The position numbers were made by a program, and so were the translations under genes. DNA of 50,917 nt from Bacteroidales bacterium (lineage in GTDB: Bacteria > Bacteroidota > Bacteroidia > Bacteroidales > F082). Within the stretch, counting starts at the first letter, position 1, and every line of letters starts with the position of its first letter. Under the pieces are notes generated by a model, which saw only the letters and a program-made list of their open reading frames with translations, was not told the origin of the DNA and did no database searches. Below, piece after piece: positions 24,776 through 31,965 of this stretch. The stretch is from positions 1 to 50,917 of the forward strand of contig JAUYGX010000074.1 in the NCBI GenBank assembly GCA_030690365.1, given 5' to 3'.

Positions 24776-25472
24776 AATTTGTGTTATTTAATTCTTTATC
24801 AACCAATAAAACCGATTTGTGATTTTTTAAAACAGGTCGGGCCCATCCATTTAGCCAAACCCTGTCGGTAGGATTAGAAACCACTTCACCGTGGCACTGA
24901 ATCTCATCAATACCCGCCATGTGATGCAATAATTCGATATTGTGAACACCCTGTTCGATGTCGCGGAGGTTTTTTTCGGAGTTAATCCAGATAAAGCGGC
25001 CATCGTTGCCCCCGGCACGCAGGCCAACTCCGGCAAGGGCGCCGATGACGCCACCATGAGTTCCGGTAAGGCCTACAAGGTAAATGTCTTGTTTTTCGGC
25101 TTTCTCGATCGCTGTATTTATTTTTAGCACGATGGATTTGGCATCCAGGCCCCACTGGATAATTTCTTCCGGCACCCGTTCTTTTTCCACAATGCACAGT
25201 CCCACATCCGAACCAATGGCTCCAACACTCAACATAAAATCACGGGCAAATGCCTTTAGTCCGCGCAGATCGTTACTATCCACATCCAGACAGGCAGAAC
25301 TATTTTGTGAGGTATATGGAATATCGGGATGAACCAGCAATTGGTGGCGCGTAATCCCACGCACTTTACCCAAACCGTTTATCTCAATGGCAGCCGCCAG
25401 TTGCCGGGCATTGTATCCCGTTCCACGGCTTTCTTTGTTATCTGTGTCGTCTATGCCAATGAGTATTCTCAT
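24726..25472 (-). CDS. TiaS-like protein (GIDDTDN nucleotide-binding domain), function unknown
   Basis: A 248-residue protein starting MRILIGIDDTDNKESRGTG, a close match to the start of archaeal TiaS, the tRNA-Ile2 agmatinylcytidine synthetase, whose N-terminal domain is a kinase. Other TiaS-like stretches are ITRHQLLVHPDIPYTSQNSSACL and LTGTHGGVIGALAGVGL. The C-terminal nucleic-acid-binding parts of archaeal TiaS (OB fold and zinc ribbon) are absent. Bacteria use TilS for the tRNA-Ile2 task, so another role is likely. The gene lies between the modE-like gene (70 bases upstream) and the membrane protein (50-base overlap), so it belongs to that operon. Confidence 0.7.
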   Translation of the reverse strand: MRILIGIDDTDNKESRGTGYNARQLAAAIEINGLGKVRGITRHQLLVHPDIPYTSQNSSACLDVDSNDLRGLKAFARDFMLSVGAIGSDVGLCIVEKERVPEEIIQWGLDAKSIVLKINTAIEKAEKQDIYLVGLTGTHGGVIGALAGVGLRAGGNDGRFIWINSEKNLRDIEQGVHNIELLHHMAGIDEIQCHGEVVSNPTDRVWLNGWARPVLKNHKSVLLVDKELNNTNYEWKCSAKESVRLVSN

Positions 25473-25542
25473 GTATTTTTCGTTTATTTAGTTGTTATGG
25501 TTTTATCCAATTAGCCTCTAAATCAATGAATATTAGTTATTT

Positions 25543-25914
25543 CTATTGTGTTTTTTCCTTAAATTCCGCATAGGCATCTTCAATGGTGGTGTCCATTTTT
25601 TTATGCAAGGCATCATAGGCTTCGAGCAAATTTTTTGCTTTGGTGGTCAGGTCCGATTGTCCGCCTCCAAGGCCACCTCTGCGTTTTACGGTGAGATCGT
25701 AGCCCAGAAGCTCTTCTGATTTTTTTATGTCGCCCCAGGCCTTACGATAGCTGATCCCAAGAAATTCAGCAGAAGCCTTTAGCGAACCCATTTCTTCAAT
25801 TTTGCGAAGAAGCAGATGCGTTCCTTCTCCAATGATTCCTTCACCAGAAACCGCTGACAGCCAAAGTTTATAGCGCAGGAAAACGTCGTTTTTTGAACTT
25901 TTTGGTGGCTTCAT
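25543..25914 (-). CDS. ModE-like DNA-binding regulator without a molybdate-binding domain
   Basis: A 123-residue winged-helix protein matching the N-terminal domain of E. coli ModE: GSLKASAEFLGISYRKAW at 43-60 is the recognition helix region, and KRRGGLGGGQSDLT at 77-90 is the wing with the typical glycine run. A C-terminal helix (NLLEAYDALHKKM) fits the dimer helix. The paired MOP/TOBE domains that bind oxyanion in full ModE are missing. It may respond through a partner, or sense the cofactor rather than the oxyanion. A perfect 10-bp inverted repeat lies in its own leader, suggesting autoregulation. It heads an operon with the TiaS-like and membrane genes. Confidence 0.85.
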   Translation of the reverse strand: MKPPKSSKNDVFLRYKLWLSAVSGEGIIGEGTHLLLRKIEEMGSLKASAEFLGISYRKAWGDIKKSEELLGYDLTVKRRGGLGGGQSDLTTKAKNLLEAYDALHKKMDTTIEDAYAEFKEKTQ

Positions 25915-25931
25915 GTGTCTTTGGTTTATGT

Positions 25932-25961
25932 AGTCGATATGTAATCATAATCATATCGACT
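25932..25961 (-). promoter_or_regulatory. Dyad operator in the modE-like gene leader
   Basis: AGTCGATATG at 25932-25941 and CATATCGACT at 25952-25961 form a perfect 10-bp inverted repeat around a 10-base AT-rich spacer. Its core CGATATG-N10-CATATCG matches the four-site consensus in full. It overlaps the predicted transcription start, just downstream of the -7 box at 25963-25970, as expected for an autorepressor site. Confidence 0.7.
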
Positions 25962-25962
25962 G

Positions 25963-25970
25963 CAAATGTA
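25963..25970 (-). promoter_or_regulatory. -7 box for the modE-like operon
   Basis: The top strand CAAATGTA reads TACATTTG on the minus strand, matching TAnnTTTG, 49 bases before the ATG at 25914 and abutting the dyad operator. No clear -33 TTG was found. Confidence 0.5.
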
Positions 25971-26046
25971 TAAAAAGGCCTTGTCTCACTTGGCGTGAAA
26001 TGGTTTAAAACCGCAATTTATTTCGATTCAAAATAACGGTATCTGC

Positions 26047-26331
26047 CTAGCGATAAACGCATTTATAAGAAGTCTGGTCTTCCACAATTACTTTAAATTT
26101 TGTATCTTTTTCTACGATAAAAGTTTCAAATTCACCGTAGGTTTTCCATTCGGTGCTTCCGGGTAACAACACCTTCATTTTTCCCGAAGTAACAGTCATA
26201 TATTCAACAGAGGAAGTCCCAAATTCGTATTCTCCGGCGGCCATTACGCCAATGGTCACTTTACCATCTTTATTCTCAAAACCCAGCGATTTTACATTTC
26301 CGCTAAAGTATTCATTTACATTAAACATCAT
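26047..26331 (-). CDS. ppnP: Pyrimidine/purine nucleoside phosphorylase PpnP
   Basis: A 94-residue small cupin (formerly DUF1255, YaiE). It phosphorolyses several nucleosides to base and ribose-1-phosphate. The protein is full length with the family pattern VNEYFSGNVKSLGFE, GVMAAGEYEFGT, MTVTSGKMKVLLPG and TFIVEKDTKFKV. Two ATGs at the start (26331 and 26328) are both possible. It lies between the AOR gene, from which it is separated by a terminator, and the modE-like gene. No metabolic link to the metal genes is apparent. Confidence 0.92.
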   Translation of the reverse strand: MMFNVNEYFSGNVKSLGFENKDGKVTIGVMAAGEYEFGTSSVEYMTVTSGKMKVLLPGSTEWKTYGEFETFIVEKDTKFKVIVEDQTSYKCVYR

Positions 26332-26360
26332 TTAAATTTTAGTGATTCTATTATCTAAAC

Positions 26361-26392
26361 AAAACATCCTCCGAAAATTCAGAGGATGTTTT
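26361..26392 (-). terminator. Rho-independent terminator of the AOR gene
   Basis: A perfect 11-pair stem (AAAACATCCTC against GAGGATGTTTT) with a 10-base loop, followed on the minus strand by TTG and a short T run, lies 21 bases after the AOR stop. It isolates the AOR transcript from ppnP. Confidence 0.75.
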
Positions 26393-26412
26393 AATCAAGT
26401 TTGCAACTATTC

Positions 26413-28572
26413 TTAGTTTTCCTGATAAGGTGTAACCATTTCGATTACCTCAGGTAAATCCATCCCAAGTTGTTTCAGATGAGCTATTTTGGGAACCCCG
26501 TTTTTGGTCCAACCTCTTCTCTGATAAACAGCATCCAGCAATTTTTCATACTGACTTTCGCGGAATTTACGCACAATATCGCGTTTTTCTTCGGTAGTCT
26601 TTCCAACAGGATCAACACCAATAATTTCCTTCATTTGTTTATCGTAACGTTCAGCTCTTGATTCATATTCTTCGATGGTAACAGGACCGGCCGCACGATA
26701 GGGCTGGGCATCATATTTCCGTGTGCCATAGCCCCTTCTGAGGTTAAACACGCGTTGAAAGTTATATACACGCTCCGACTGCCGGATAATTTCGTGTTTA
26801 TCGATGTTGTTTCCGGTAACGGCGTTGTAGATAGTTACATAGTTATCAACGTGTTCAGGAACTTTCGCAGGTTCATCCGTTTCGGCATTGTTCACCGGTT
26901 CCACATCATTCCAGGGCAATTTACATAAACCCATCAGTCCAAACCAGGTGCGGAACATGGGGAAATAGTGAAGTGCTTCAGCTTTATTTTCAAAGGTAGG
27001 AATTTGGTTGTTGACCATGTCCATGAAAATGAGCCAGGCTTCATCGTGCTGAGGGCCTTTGTTGGTCATGGCAAAACCGCCTTGCTGTGCGAGCGATTCT
27101 TTTGAGATGTATTCTGAATACTCCAATCCCTTGTTTTCCATTCCGATATCCTGGAGGAAAGCAGCGTCGCCCCATCCGTTTTTAGCGAAAAGTTCTTTCA
27201 TCTTACGCACCCCTTGTCCGGCAATGAGTCCAAATCCCTCACCACGGGCCAGTTGGTGCATCACTTCCATGGCTGAATCTGAATTTCCAAAATTCAGTTT
27301 CAGTCCACCGGTTCGCTCTTCGTTCAGGATACCATTTTCGTAGCATTCCATAACAAAGGCCATCAGGGTTCCCCACGAAATGGTGCAGATGCCATAGGTA
27401 TCGCAATAAAAGTTGGCTTCAATAATATAATCCGGGTTAAAGATTCCGCAGTTCGAGCCCAATCCACCGGCATTTTCATACTCCGGACCATCTACAATTA
27501 CTTTCTGTCCGGCATAAGGACCGGTTCTCAATTCATAATTATCAACACCTTTGGCGCACGACATATTGCAACCAATCCAGCATCCATCAGGCACACCTTG
27601 TGTAAAGCGGCTTTTCCATTCTTCCGAATCAATTTTTTTGATGTCGGGATGGCTTCCGAACTTGTAATTGTGGGTAGGCAACAGGTCGTAGTCGTTCATG
27701 ATTTCCATGAGGTGAGCCGTGCCTTTCGTCTTCATTTCACATTGCGCATCGTCCAGTTCGCGCATCTCCTTGTTAAAGGTCTTACCGCGTTCCATGATGG
27801 CTTTCAGGTCGACCACATTGTTGAAGTTACCCTTTACACCGGGCACTTTGCAGACGATGGCTTTGATTTTTTTATTTCTGAATACAGTACCAATACCGCC
27901 ACGTCCGGCTTGTTTCAGGCGCACCAGTTTCCGTTTTGAATCGAAGAAACTAAAGTTCAGCATTCCGATCAACGAATGATCGGCGGCTTTACCTGCCGAA
28001 ACAACCGCGATATTTTTCCGGTCTTTATCATCATCGGCATACATTTCGGTAAGCTGCTCTGCCAGCACATGGCTGTCGATGGCTTCAGCAGGAGCTTCCA
28101 GGATTTCCACTTTGCCAACTACCCCATCAATAAAAATGATGATTTCCTTATCGGATTTTCCCTGAATTTCGATGGCATCGAATCCGGAAATCTTGAGAAA
28201 TGGTCCAAAATAACCACCCACATTGCTGTCCATTACCGAGTTGGTTTGCGGAGATATACTCACCACCAACGATTTACCGGTTCCTGAATACTGAGTAATC
28301 CCACAAATAGGCCCTCCGGAAATCACAATTTCATTCTCAGGATCGTTCCATTTGGTGTCGGGTTTAGTGGCATCCCAAAGATATTTCAAACCATATCCCT
28401 TTCCACCAATAAATTTTTCCTTCATTTCAGCCGGCACATCCTTCGACCGTATCGTATTATCCGACACATTGATGTAAAGTGATTTGTCAGAATAGCCCTT
28501 GTCGACGGGAGTAATATCATACTTCCATTCTGCGATCAATGTGTGCTGATTTTTAATTTCTTCGATACTCAT
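26413..28572 (-). CDS. Aldehyde:ferredoxin oxidoreductase family enzyme (tungsten- or molybdenum-pterin)
   Basis: A 719-residue cytoplasmic oxidoreductase of the AOR family, which oxidises aldehydes to acids with ferredoxin using a bis-pterin tungsten cofactor and a 4Fe-4S cluster. The N-terminal domain has GGKGYGLKYLWD, SGGPICGITQYSGTGKS and GRGGIGTVFRNKK. Cluster cysteines are seen at Cys331, Cys335 and Cys339 in CWIGCNMSC, with a fourth probable one in GLMGLCKLPW. DGPEYENAGGLGSNCG is the pterin-contact region. It is about 100 residues longer than the archaeal enzyme, mainly C-terminal. Substrate is not predictable. The gene has its own promoter, terminator and an upstream dyad. It is the only clear tungsto/molybdoenzyme in the window. 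Confidence 0.93.
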   Translation of the reverse strand: MSIEEIKNQHTLIAEWKYDITPVDKGYSDKSLYINVSDNTIRSKDVPAEMKEKFIGGKGYGLKYLWDATKPDTKWNDPENEIVISGGPICGITQYSGTGKSLVVSISPQTNSVMDSNVGGYFGPFLKISGFDAIEIQGKSDKEIIIFIDGVVGKVEILEAPAEAIDSHVLAEQLTEMYADDDKDRKNIAVVSAGKAADHSLIGMLNFSFFDSKRKLVRLKQAGRGGIGTVFRNKKIKAIVCKVPGVKGNFNNVVDLKAIMERGKTFNKEMRELDDAQCEMKTKGTAHLMEIMNDYDLLPTHNYKFGSHPDIKKIDSEEWKSRFTQGVPDGCWIGCNMSCAKGVDNYELRTGPYAGQKVIVDGPEYENAGGLGSNCGIFNPDYIIEANFYCDTYGICTISWGTLMAFVMECYENGILNEERTGGLKLNFGNSDSAMEVMHQLARGEGFGLIAGQGVRKMKELFAKNGWGDAAFLQDIGMENKGLEYSEYISKESLAQQGGFAMTNKGPQHDEAWLIFMDMVNNQIPTFENKAEALHYFPMFRTWFGLMGLCKLPWNDVEPVNNAETDEPAKVPEHVDNYVTIYNAVTGNNIDKHEIIRQSERVYNFQRVFNLRRGYGTRKYDAQPYRAAGPVTIEEYESRAERYDKQMKEIIGVDPVGKTTEEKRDIVRKFRESQYEKLLDAVYQRRGWTKNGVPKIAHLKQLGMDLPEVIEMVTPYQEN

Positions 28573-28615
28573 AACTATGTTTACTGGTTCAAAATTCTAT
28601 ATAAGACAACAGTTG

Positions 28616-28650
28616 CAAAATTACAAATTATCGTACACTACCCGGGCAAA
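28616..28650 (-). promoter_or_regulatory. Bacteroidota promoter for the AOR gene
   Basis: On the minus strand TTTG (top CAAA at 28647-28650) and TAATTTTG (top CAAAATTA at 28616-28623) are separated by 23 bases, within the accepted range. The predicted start is near 28610, giving a leader of about 38 bases. Confidence 0.6.
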
Positions 28651-28663
28651 AAGCCTAATAATC

Positions 28664-28687
28664 AGATATGCAAATTAAAGCATAACG
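28664..28687 (-). promoter_or_regulatory. Dyad operator upstream of the AOR promoter
   Basis: AGATATG at 28664-28670 and CATAACG at 28681-28687 with a 10-base spacer match CGWTATG-N10-CATAWCG at 13 of 14 arm positions. Its centre is about 65 bases upstream of the predicted AOR start, beyond the -33 element, a position typical of activator sites. It also lies between AOR and the divergent ThiF/ThiS pair and could serve both. Confidence 0.55.
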
Positions 28688-28806
28688 ATATTTATAATCA
28701 GTCTTAATTTGGATAGAACCAGTTCTATGCTTTCAGATTGAAAAAACCTGAAAGGTCTGTCGCGGTTCAAAATGAAGGGGTCATTCACACATCATCATAA
28801 AACACT

Positions 28807-28814
28807 TATTTTTG
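28807..28814 (+). promoter_or_regulatory. -7 box for the ThiF/ThiS-like pair
   Basis: TATTTTTG matches TAnnTTTG and lies 16 bases before the ThiF-like ATG at 28831, implying a very short leader. No -33 TTG at the right spacing was found, which may indicate dependence on an activator. Confidence 0.5.
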
Positions 28815-28830
28815 TACAAAATGGACATCA

Positions 28831-29412
28831 ATGAACTTCAGTGGAATAAAGGATAGGCTTAAACACAAAACCGTAGGCATCGCAGGCTGTGGCGGACTTG
28901 GCTCCAATTGTGCCGTTGCGCTGGCAAGGGTGGGCGTAGGCCGGCTCATTCTGGCCGATTTTGATGTGGTGGACGAAACAAATTTAAACCGACAGTATTT
29001 CTTTTACCATCAGATCGGCGAAAAAAAAGTACAGAGCCTGAGTGATAATATTAAATTAATTAATCCGGCAACAGAGATTAAAGTTTGCGATATACACCTT
29101 GACGAACAAAATATTGTCGATATCTACAAAAATTGTGATGTAATTGTAGAAGCCTTCGACAAGGCGGAAATGAAACAGATGATTATTGAAACTCTGCTAG
29201 AACAGTTGCCTCAAACACCTCTGGTGATTGGGCTTGGTATGGCAGGATGGGGTGATAGCAATTCTATTCACTGCCGAAAATCAGATAACCTGTATATCTG
29301 TGGAGATGAGACCAATGAGATTTCGGACGATCGGCCTCCTCTCGCACCACGTGTTGGAATTGTTGCCAACATGCAGGCCAATACCGTTTTAGAAATTTTA
29401 TTAAAAAAGTAA
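28831..29412 (+). CDS. ThiF/MoeB/HesA-family adenylyltransferase (short form)
   Basis: A 193-residue E1-like enzyme that adenylates the C-terminal glycine of a small sulfur carrier. The nucleotide loop is VGIAGCGGLGSNCAVALARVG, followed by DFDVVDETNLNRQ with the Arg that contacts ATP. The short form lacks the rhodanese domain and the CXXC zinc pairs of MoeB. The next gene starts one base after the stop and encodes the likely carrier. Placement beside AOR fits a role in dithiolene sulfur for the pterin cofactor; thiamine synthesis is the alternative, but no other thi gene is seen. Confidence 0.88.
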   Translation: MNFSGIKDRLKHKTVGIAGCGGLGSNCAVALARVGVGRLILADFDVVDETNLNRQYFFYHQIGEKKVQSLSDNIKLINPATEIKVCDIHLDEQNIVDIYKNCDVIVEAFDKAEMKQMIIETLLEQLPQTPLVIGLGMAGWGDSNSIHCRKSDNLYICGDETNEISDDRPPLAPRVGIVANMQANTVLEILLKK

Positions 29413-29413
29413 A

Positions 29414-29617
29414 ATGAACATTACATTAAATAACCGACCAGAATCATTCGATTACGACAGTCTTACAATTTCCGAAATACTGAAACTCAAGAAGTTTACC
29501 TTCAAAATGATGGTGATTAAAATAAACGGGCTGCTTATCAGGAAACCACAATATGATGAGACCCGCGTTAACGAAGGAGACGACCTACAGATATTACATT
29601 TAATTAGTGGGGGATGA
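29414..29617 (+). CDS. ThiS/MoaD-like sulfur carrier protein
   Basis: A 67-residue ubiquitin-fold protein ending in the required double glycine (LISGG). It begins MNITLNNRPESFDYDSLTI and has the ThiS-like VIKINGLLIRKPQYDETRVNEGDD pattern split by the beta-hairpin. It is cognate to the ThiF-like enzyme one base upstream. No moaE (large subunit of molybdopterin synthase) lies in the window, so either MoaE is elsewhere or this carrier serves another sulfur transfer. ThiS-like sequence and AOR context pull in different directions on its exact role. Confidence 0.85.
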   Translation: MNITLNNRPESFDYDSLTISEILKLKKFTFKMMVIKINGLLIRKPQYDETRVNEGDDLQILHLISGG

Positions 29618-29652
29618 TCAGCTGTTGTTCACAAAAAAATATTTTCAATCGA

Positions 29653-29877
29653 TTACAACGAAGGTTTTTTATGGCCCAGAATTTCTGCTCTGCGTTGGTT
29701 GATAATAAATTTTTTCCGAATGGGATAATTCTTTGAAGCTACCGGATCGTAGGAAGACCCTTTAGCAGCCCTGGATGGGCTGTGGGCAAAACCAGTAGAT
29801 TTTCTCGAACAAGAACTAAAACTGCCTGAAGCAAAAACGATTAGCACAAAAATAACGACCTTTATTATCCCTTTCAT
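29653..29877 (-). CDS. Small lipoprotein of unknown function
   Basis: A 74-residue protein from the ATG at 29877: MKGIIKVVIFVLIVFASGSFSSC has a signal peptide and lipobox with Cys23. The mature part is short and very basic (KKFIINQRRAEILGHKKPSL at the end) with an SPSRAAKGSSYDP segment. The frame is open to 29928, but the lipoprotein signal fixes the start at 29877. It is convergent with the ThiS-like gene. No family was recognised. Confidence 0.6.
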   Translation of the reverse strand: MKGIIKVVIFVLIVFASGSFSSCSRKSTGFAHSPSRAAKGSSYDPVASKNYPIRKKFIINQRRAEILGHKKPSL

Positions 29878-30124
29878 TCCTTCAAATGGTTGGTGATTTA
29901 CGTGCCGTAAAGATACAAAAATCTGCAAATAAAAAATTATTGAAAGTAATTATCAGAAATTGGTTCGACAGAACTTTACCCATGCGCCATATAGTTTTGC
30001 TATTCAGCATATTATTATAGCACCTCGATGTTGATAGAATTGGGAAATTCGTTTAAAGAATTCGTTGGATATTTGTTATTGAAAACAAATACCTGGAAAT
30101 TCAGGAGTAAATTTGATCGACTTG

Positions 30125-30229
30125 CAGTCGGCTAAAGCCAGACTGCAATGGATGTCCATTAAACACATTCAAGGTAAATGAATAAACCTGAATAGAATCA
30201 ATCCCTTGCAGTCTGGCTTTAGCCGACTG
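30125..30229. repeat. 24-bp perfect inverted repeat; each arm is itself a hairpin
   Basis: Arms at 30125-30148 and 30206-30229 are exact reverse complements over 24 bases with a 57-base loop. Each arm contains GTCGGCTAAAGCCAGAC (or its complement), an imperfect palindrome around GGCTnnAGCC. This gives a cruciform of two small hairpins within a large one. GGCT-AA-AGCC repeats of this sort are dispersed in Bacteroidota and resemble REP-type elements. It may also act on transcripts from either side. Confidence 0.8.
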
Positions 30230-30341
30230 TAACAAAAACCTTTTATGTTTAAGCAACAGTTATATTGTAATCAGGGAATTTCAAAAACAGAGATTAAAAA
30301 TTAAAAGTAATATATGCAATATGAATAACTAGGCTTTTTTC

Positions 30342-30349
30342 TATATTTG
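30342..30349 (+). promoter_or_regulatory. -7 box for the porin gene
   Basis: TATATTTG matches TAnnTTTG and lies 43 bases before the ATG at 30392. No -33 TTG at the proper distance. Confidence 0.45.
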
Positions 30350-30391
30350 AATTAATAATACTAATCAAAGTCACATTCAAACCTTCATGTT

Positions 30392-31522
30392 ATGAAAAAA
30401 ATTTTTATCCTAATTTCCTTGCTAACTATGATGAATTTACTTTTTTCACAGAACGATGAAAAACAGGTAAAATTCACTTATTCTGTCGATGGTTTTATCA
30501 ACTTAAACGCCATTTGCGATTTTAACGGATTGAACGACTACGATGACTTTACCACCTCTGAGATACCAATACATCCAACTTCTTACGAAAAACATACCCG
30601 TTATCATATGACTGCCCGTCAGTCGCAGTTGAACTTCAACATGAATTACAAAACCCCGATAGGCAGCATTTCCGGAAAAATATCAGGTGATTTCTACAGC
30701 GGAAATACAGGGGAATATTCGGTTTTTCGTTTACGAGAGGCTTACATTCAATACAAGAACCTGTTGTTGGGACAAACCAACACCACCTTCGGTAATCCGG
30801 ATGTGGTTCCTGTAACCATCGATTTTGAAGGGCCAAACAGTGCTCCCTCGCTTCGTAATCCAATGATAAAATATACTAACAAAATCAATCATAGTTGGAA
30901 ATATGGGGTGGCCCTCGAAATGAGGGGAACAGATATCACATCCTATGATAGTTCAGATTCCCCTTTTTCAACGGTGCCATCATTTATTGCCAATATCTAT
31001 AAAACGGGTAAGTGGGGATCGGTTACCTTTTCAGGTATGACCAGTGTTACAAGATATTTTAACAGTATGGATCAACCAAAAGCCGTATTGGGTTATGGAG
31101 CAGCGTTTTCCGCTCTCTTCAACACCACAAAAAAAGATCATTTCAGTGTGTTTACCGTTGCAGGAAAGGGGATTGCCAATTTCATCAGCGATTTGTCGGG
31201 CAACGGATACAACGGTGTTCTGGTTATCAATCCCGACCAGATGAACCTGTTAAACAGTTATGGGGGGTTTGTAGGTTACACCCATTACTGGAACGAAAAA
31301 TGGAATTCTAATCTGATTTACAGCTTTGTAGGCCTCGAAAAAACAAACCTGATTTCGAAAGATGACTTTCAATATAGCAATTACGCTTTGATTAATCTTT
31401 TTTTCCAGCCCATTGAAGCTATGGTCTTTGGCATTGAATTTATCCGGGGAGATTTATTTACACAGGATAATTCTACCGGAAATGCCAACAGATTACAGTT
31501 TCTGGCGCAGTTTAATTTTTAG
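30392..31522 (+). CDS. DcaP-like outer membrane porin
   Basis: A 376-residue beta-barrel. It has a signal peptide (MKKIFILISLLTMMNLLFS), an N-terminal barrel strand (FTYSVDGFINLNAICDFNG), the central FRLREAYIQYKNLLLGQTNTTF and DPVT-like VPVTIDFEGPNS segment typical of DcaP-family trimeric porins, and a C-terminus ending in LAQFNF with a terminal Phe. DcaP proteins take up dicarboxylates and related small anions in other bacteria; the substrate here is unknown. It stands alone and ends 15 bases from a convergent gene. Confidence 0.82.
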   Translation: MKKIFILISLLTMMNLLFSQNDEKQVKFTYSVDGFINLNAICDFNGLNDYDDFTTSEIPIHPTSYEKHTRYHMTARQSQLNFNMNYKTPIGSISGKISGDFYSGNTGEYSVFRLREAYIQYKNLLLGQTNTTFGNPDVVPVTIDFEGPNSAPSLRNPMIKYTNKINHSWKYGVALEMRGTDITSYDSSDSPFSTVPSFIANIYKTGKWGSVTFSGMTSVTRYFNSMDQPKAVLGYGAAFSALFNTTKKDHFSVFTVAGKGIANFISDLSGNGYNGVLVINPDQMNLLNSYGGFVGYTHYWNEKWNSNLIYSFVGLEKTNLISKDDFQYSNYALINLFFQPIEAMVFGIEFIRGDLFTQDNSTGNANRLQFLAQFNF

Positions 31523-31536
31523 TCATCCAAATTAAT

Positions 31537-31950
31537 CTATATCACTAATTGTTCAACCAAAATTCCGGCTCTTATTAAGAGATCCAAACCATCGGTAATC
31601 CTGTATTTACGGCTGTAAACCACCCTTTTTATACCAGCCTGGATAATCAGTTTGGCACATTCAATACAGGGAGAATCTGTAACATACAAGGTAGCTCCGT
31701 TACTGCTGTTATGCGATTTGGCTACCTTGGTGATGGCATTTGCCTCTGCATGAAGCACATAGGGATGAGTAACATAGTTTTCATCTTCGCAAATGTTTTC
31801 AAAACCCGAAGGAGTCCCGTTGTATCCATCAGAAATAATCATGTTCTCTTTTACAATGAGTGCTCCTACCTGCATGCGTTTACAGTAGGAATTCCCGGCC
31901 CAGACAAAGGCCATTTCAATATAACTTTTATCAAATTTGCTACTTTTCAT
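31537..31950 (-). CDS. Deoxycytidylate (dCMP) deaminase family protein
   Basis: A 137-residue zinc enzyme that makes dUMP from dCMP for thymidylate synthesis. The zinc and catalytic motifs are HAEANAI and SPCIECAK (PCXXC), with the substrate segment GYNGTPSGF. Length is usual for the bacterial form (ComEB-like). It starts 15 bases after the S9 peptidase stop and probably shares its transcript. Confidence 0.92.
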   Translation of the reverse strand: MKSSKFDKSYIEMAFVWAGNSYCKRMQVGALIVKENMIISDGYNGTPSGFENICEDENYVTHPYVLHAEANAITKVAKSHNSSNGATLYVTDSPCIECAKLIIQAGIKRVVYSRKYRITDGLDLLIRAGILVEQLVI

Positions 31951-31965
31951 CGATTTTCGTATTTT

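Larger units (their letters stand above)
29878..30391. other. 514-bp intergenic region with a paired palindromic repeat
   Basis: No gene was found. The main content is the long inverted repeat at 30125-30229. A -7 box for the porin (TATATTTG at 30342-30349) lies near the right end. The rest is AT-rich without recognisable structure. Confidence 0.6.
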
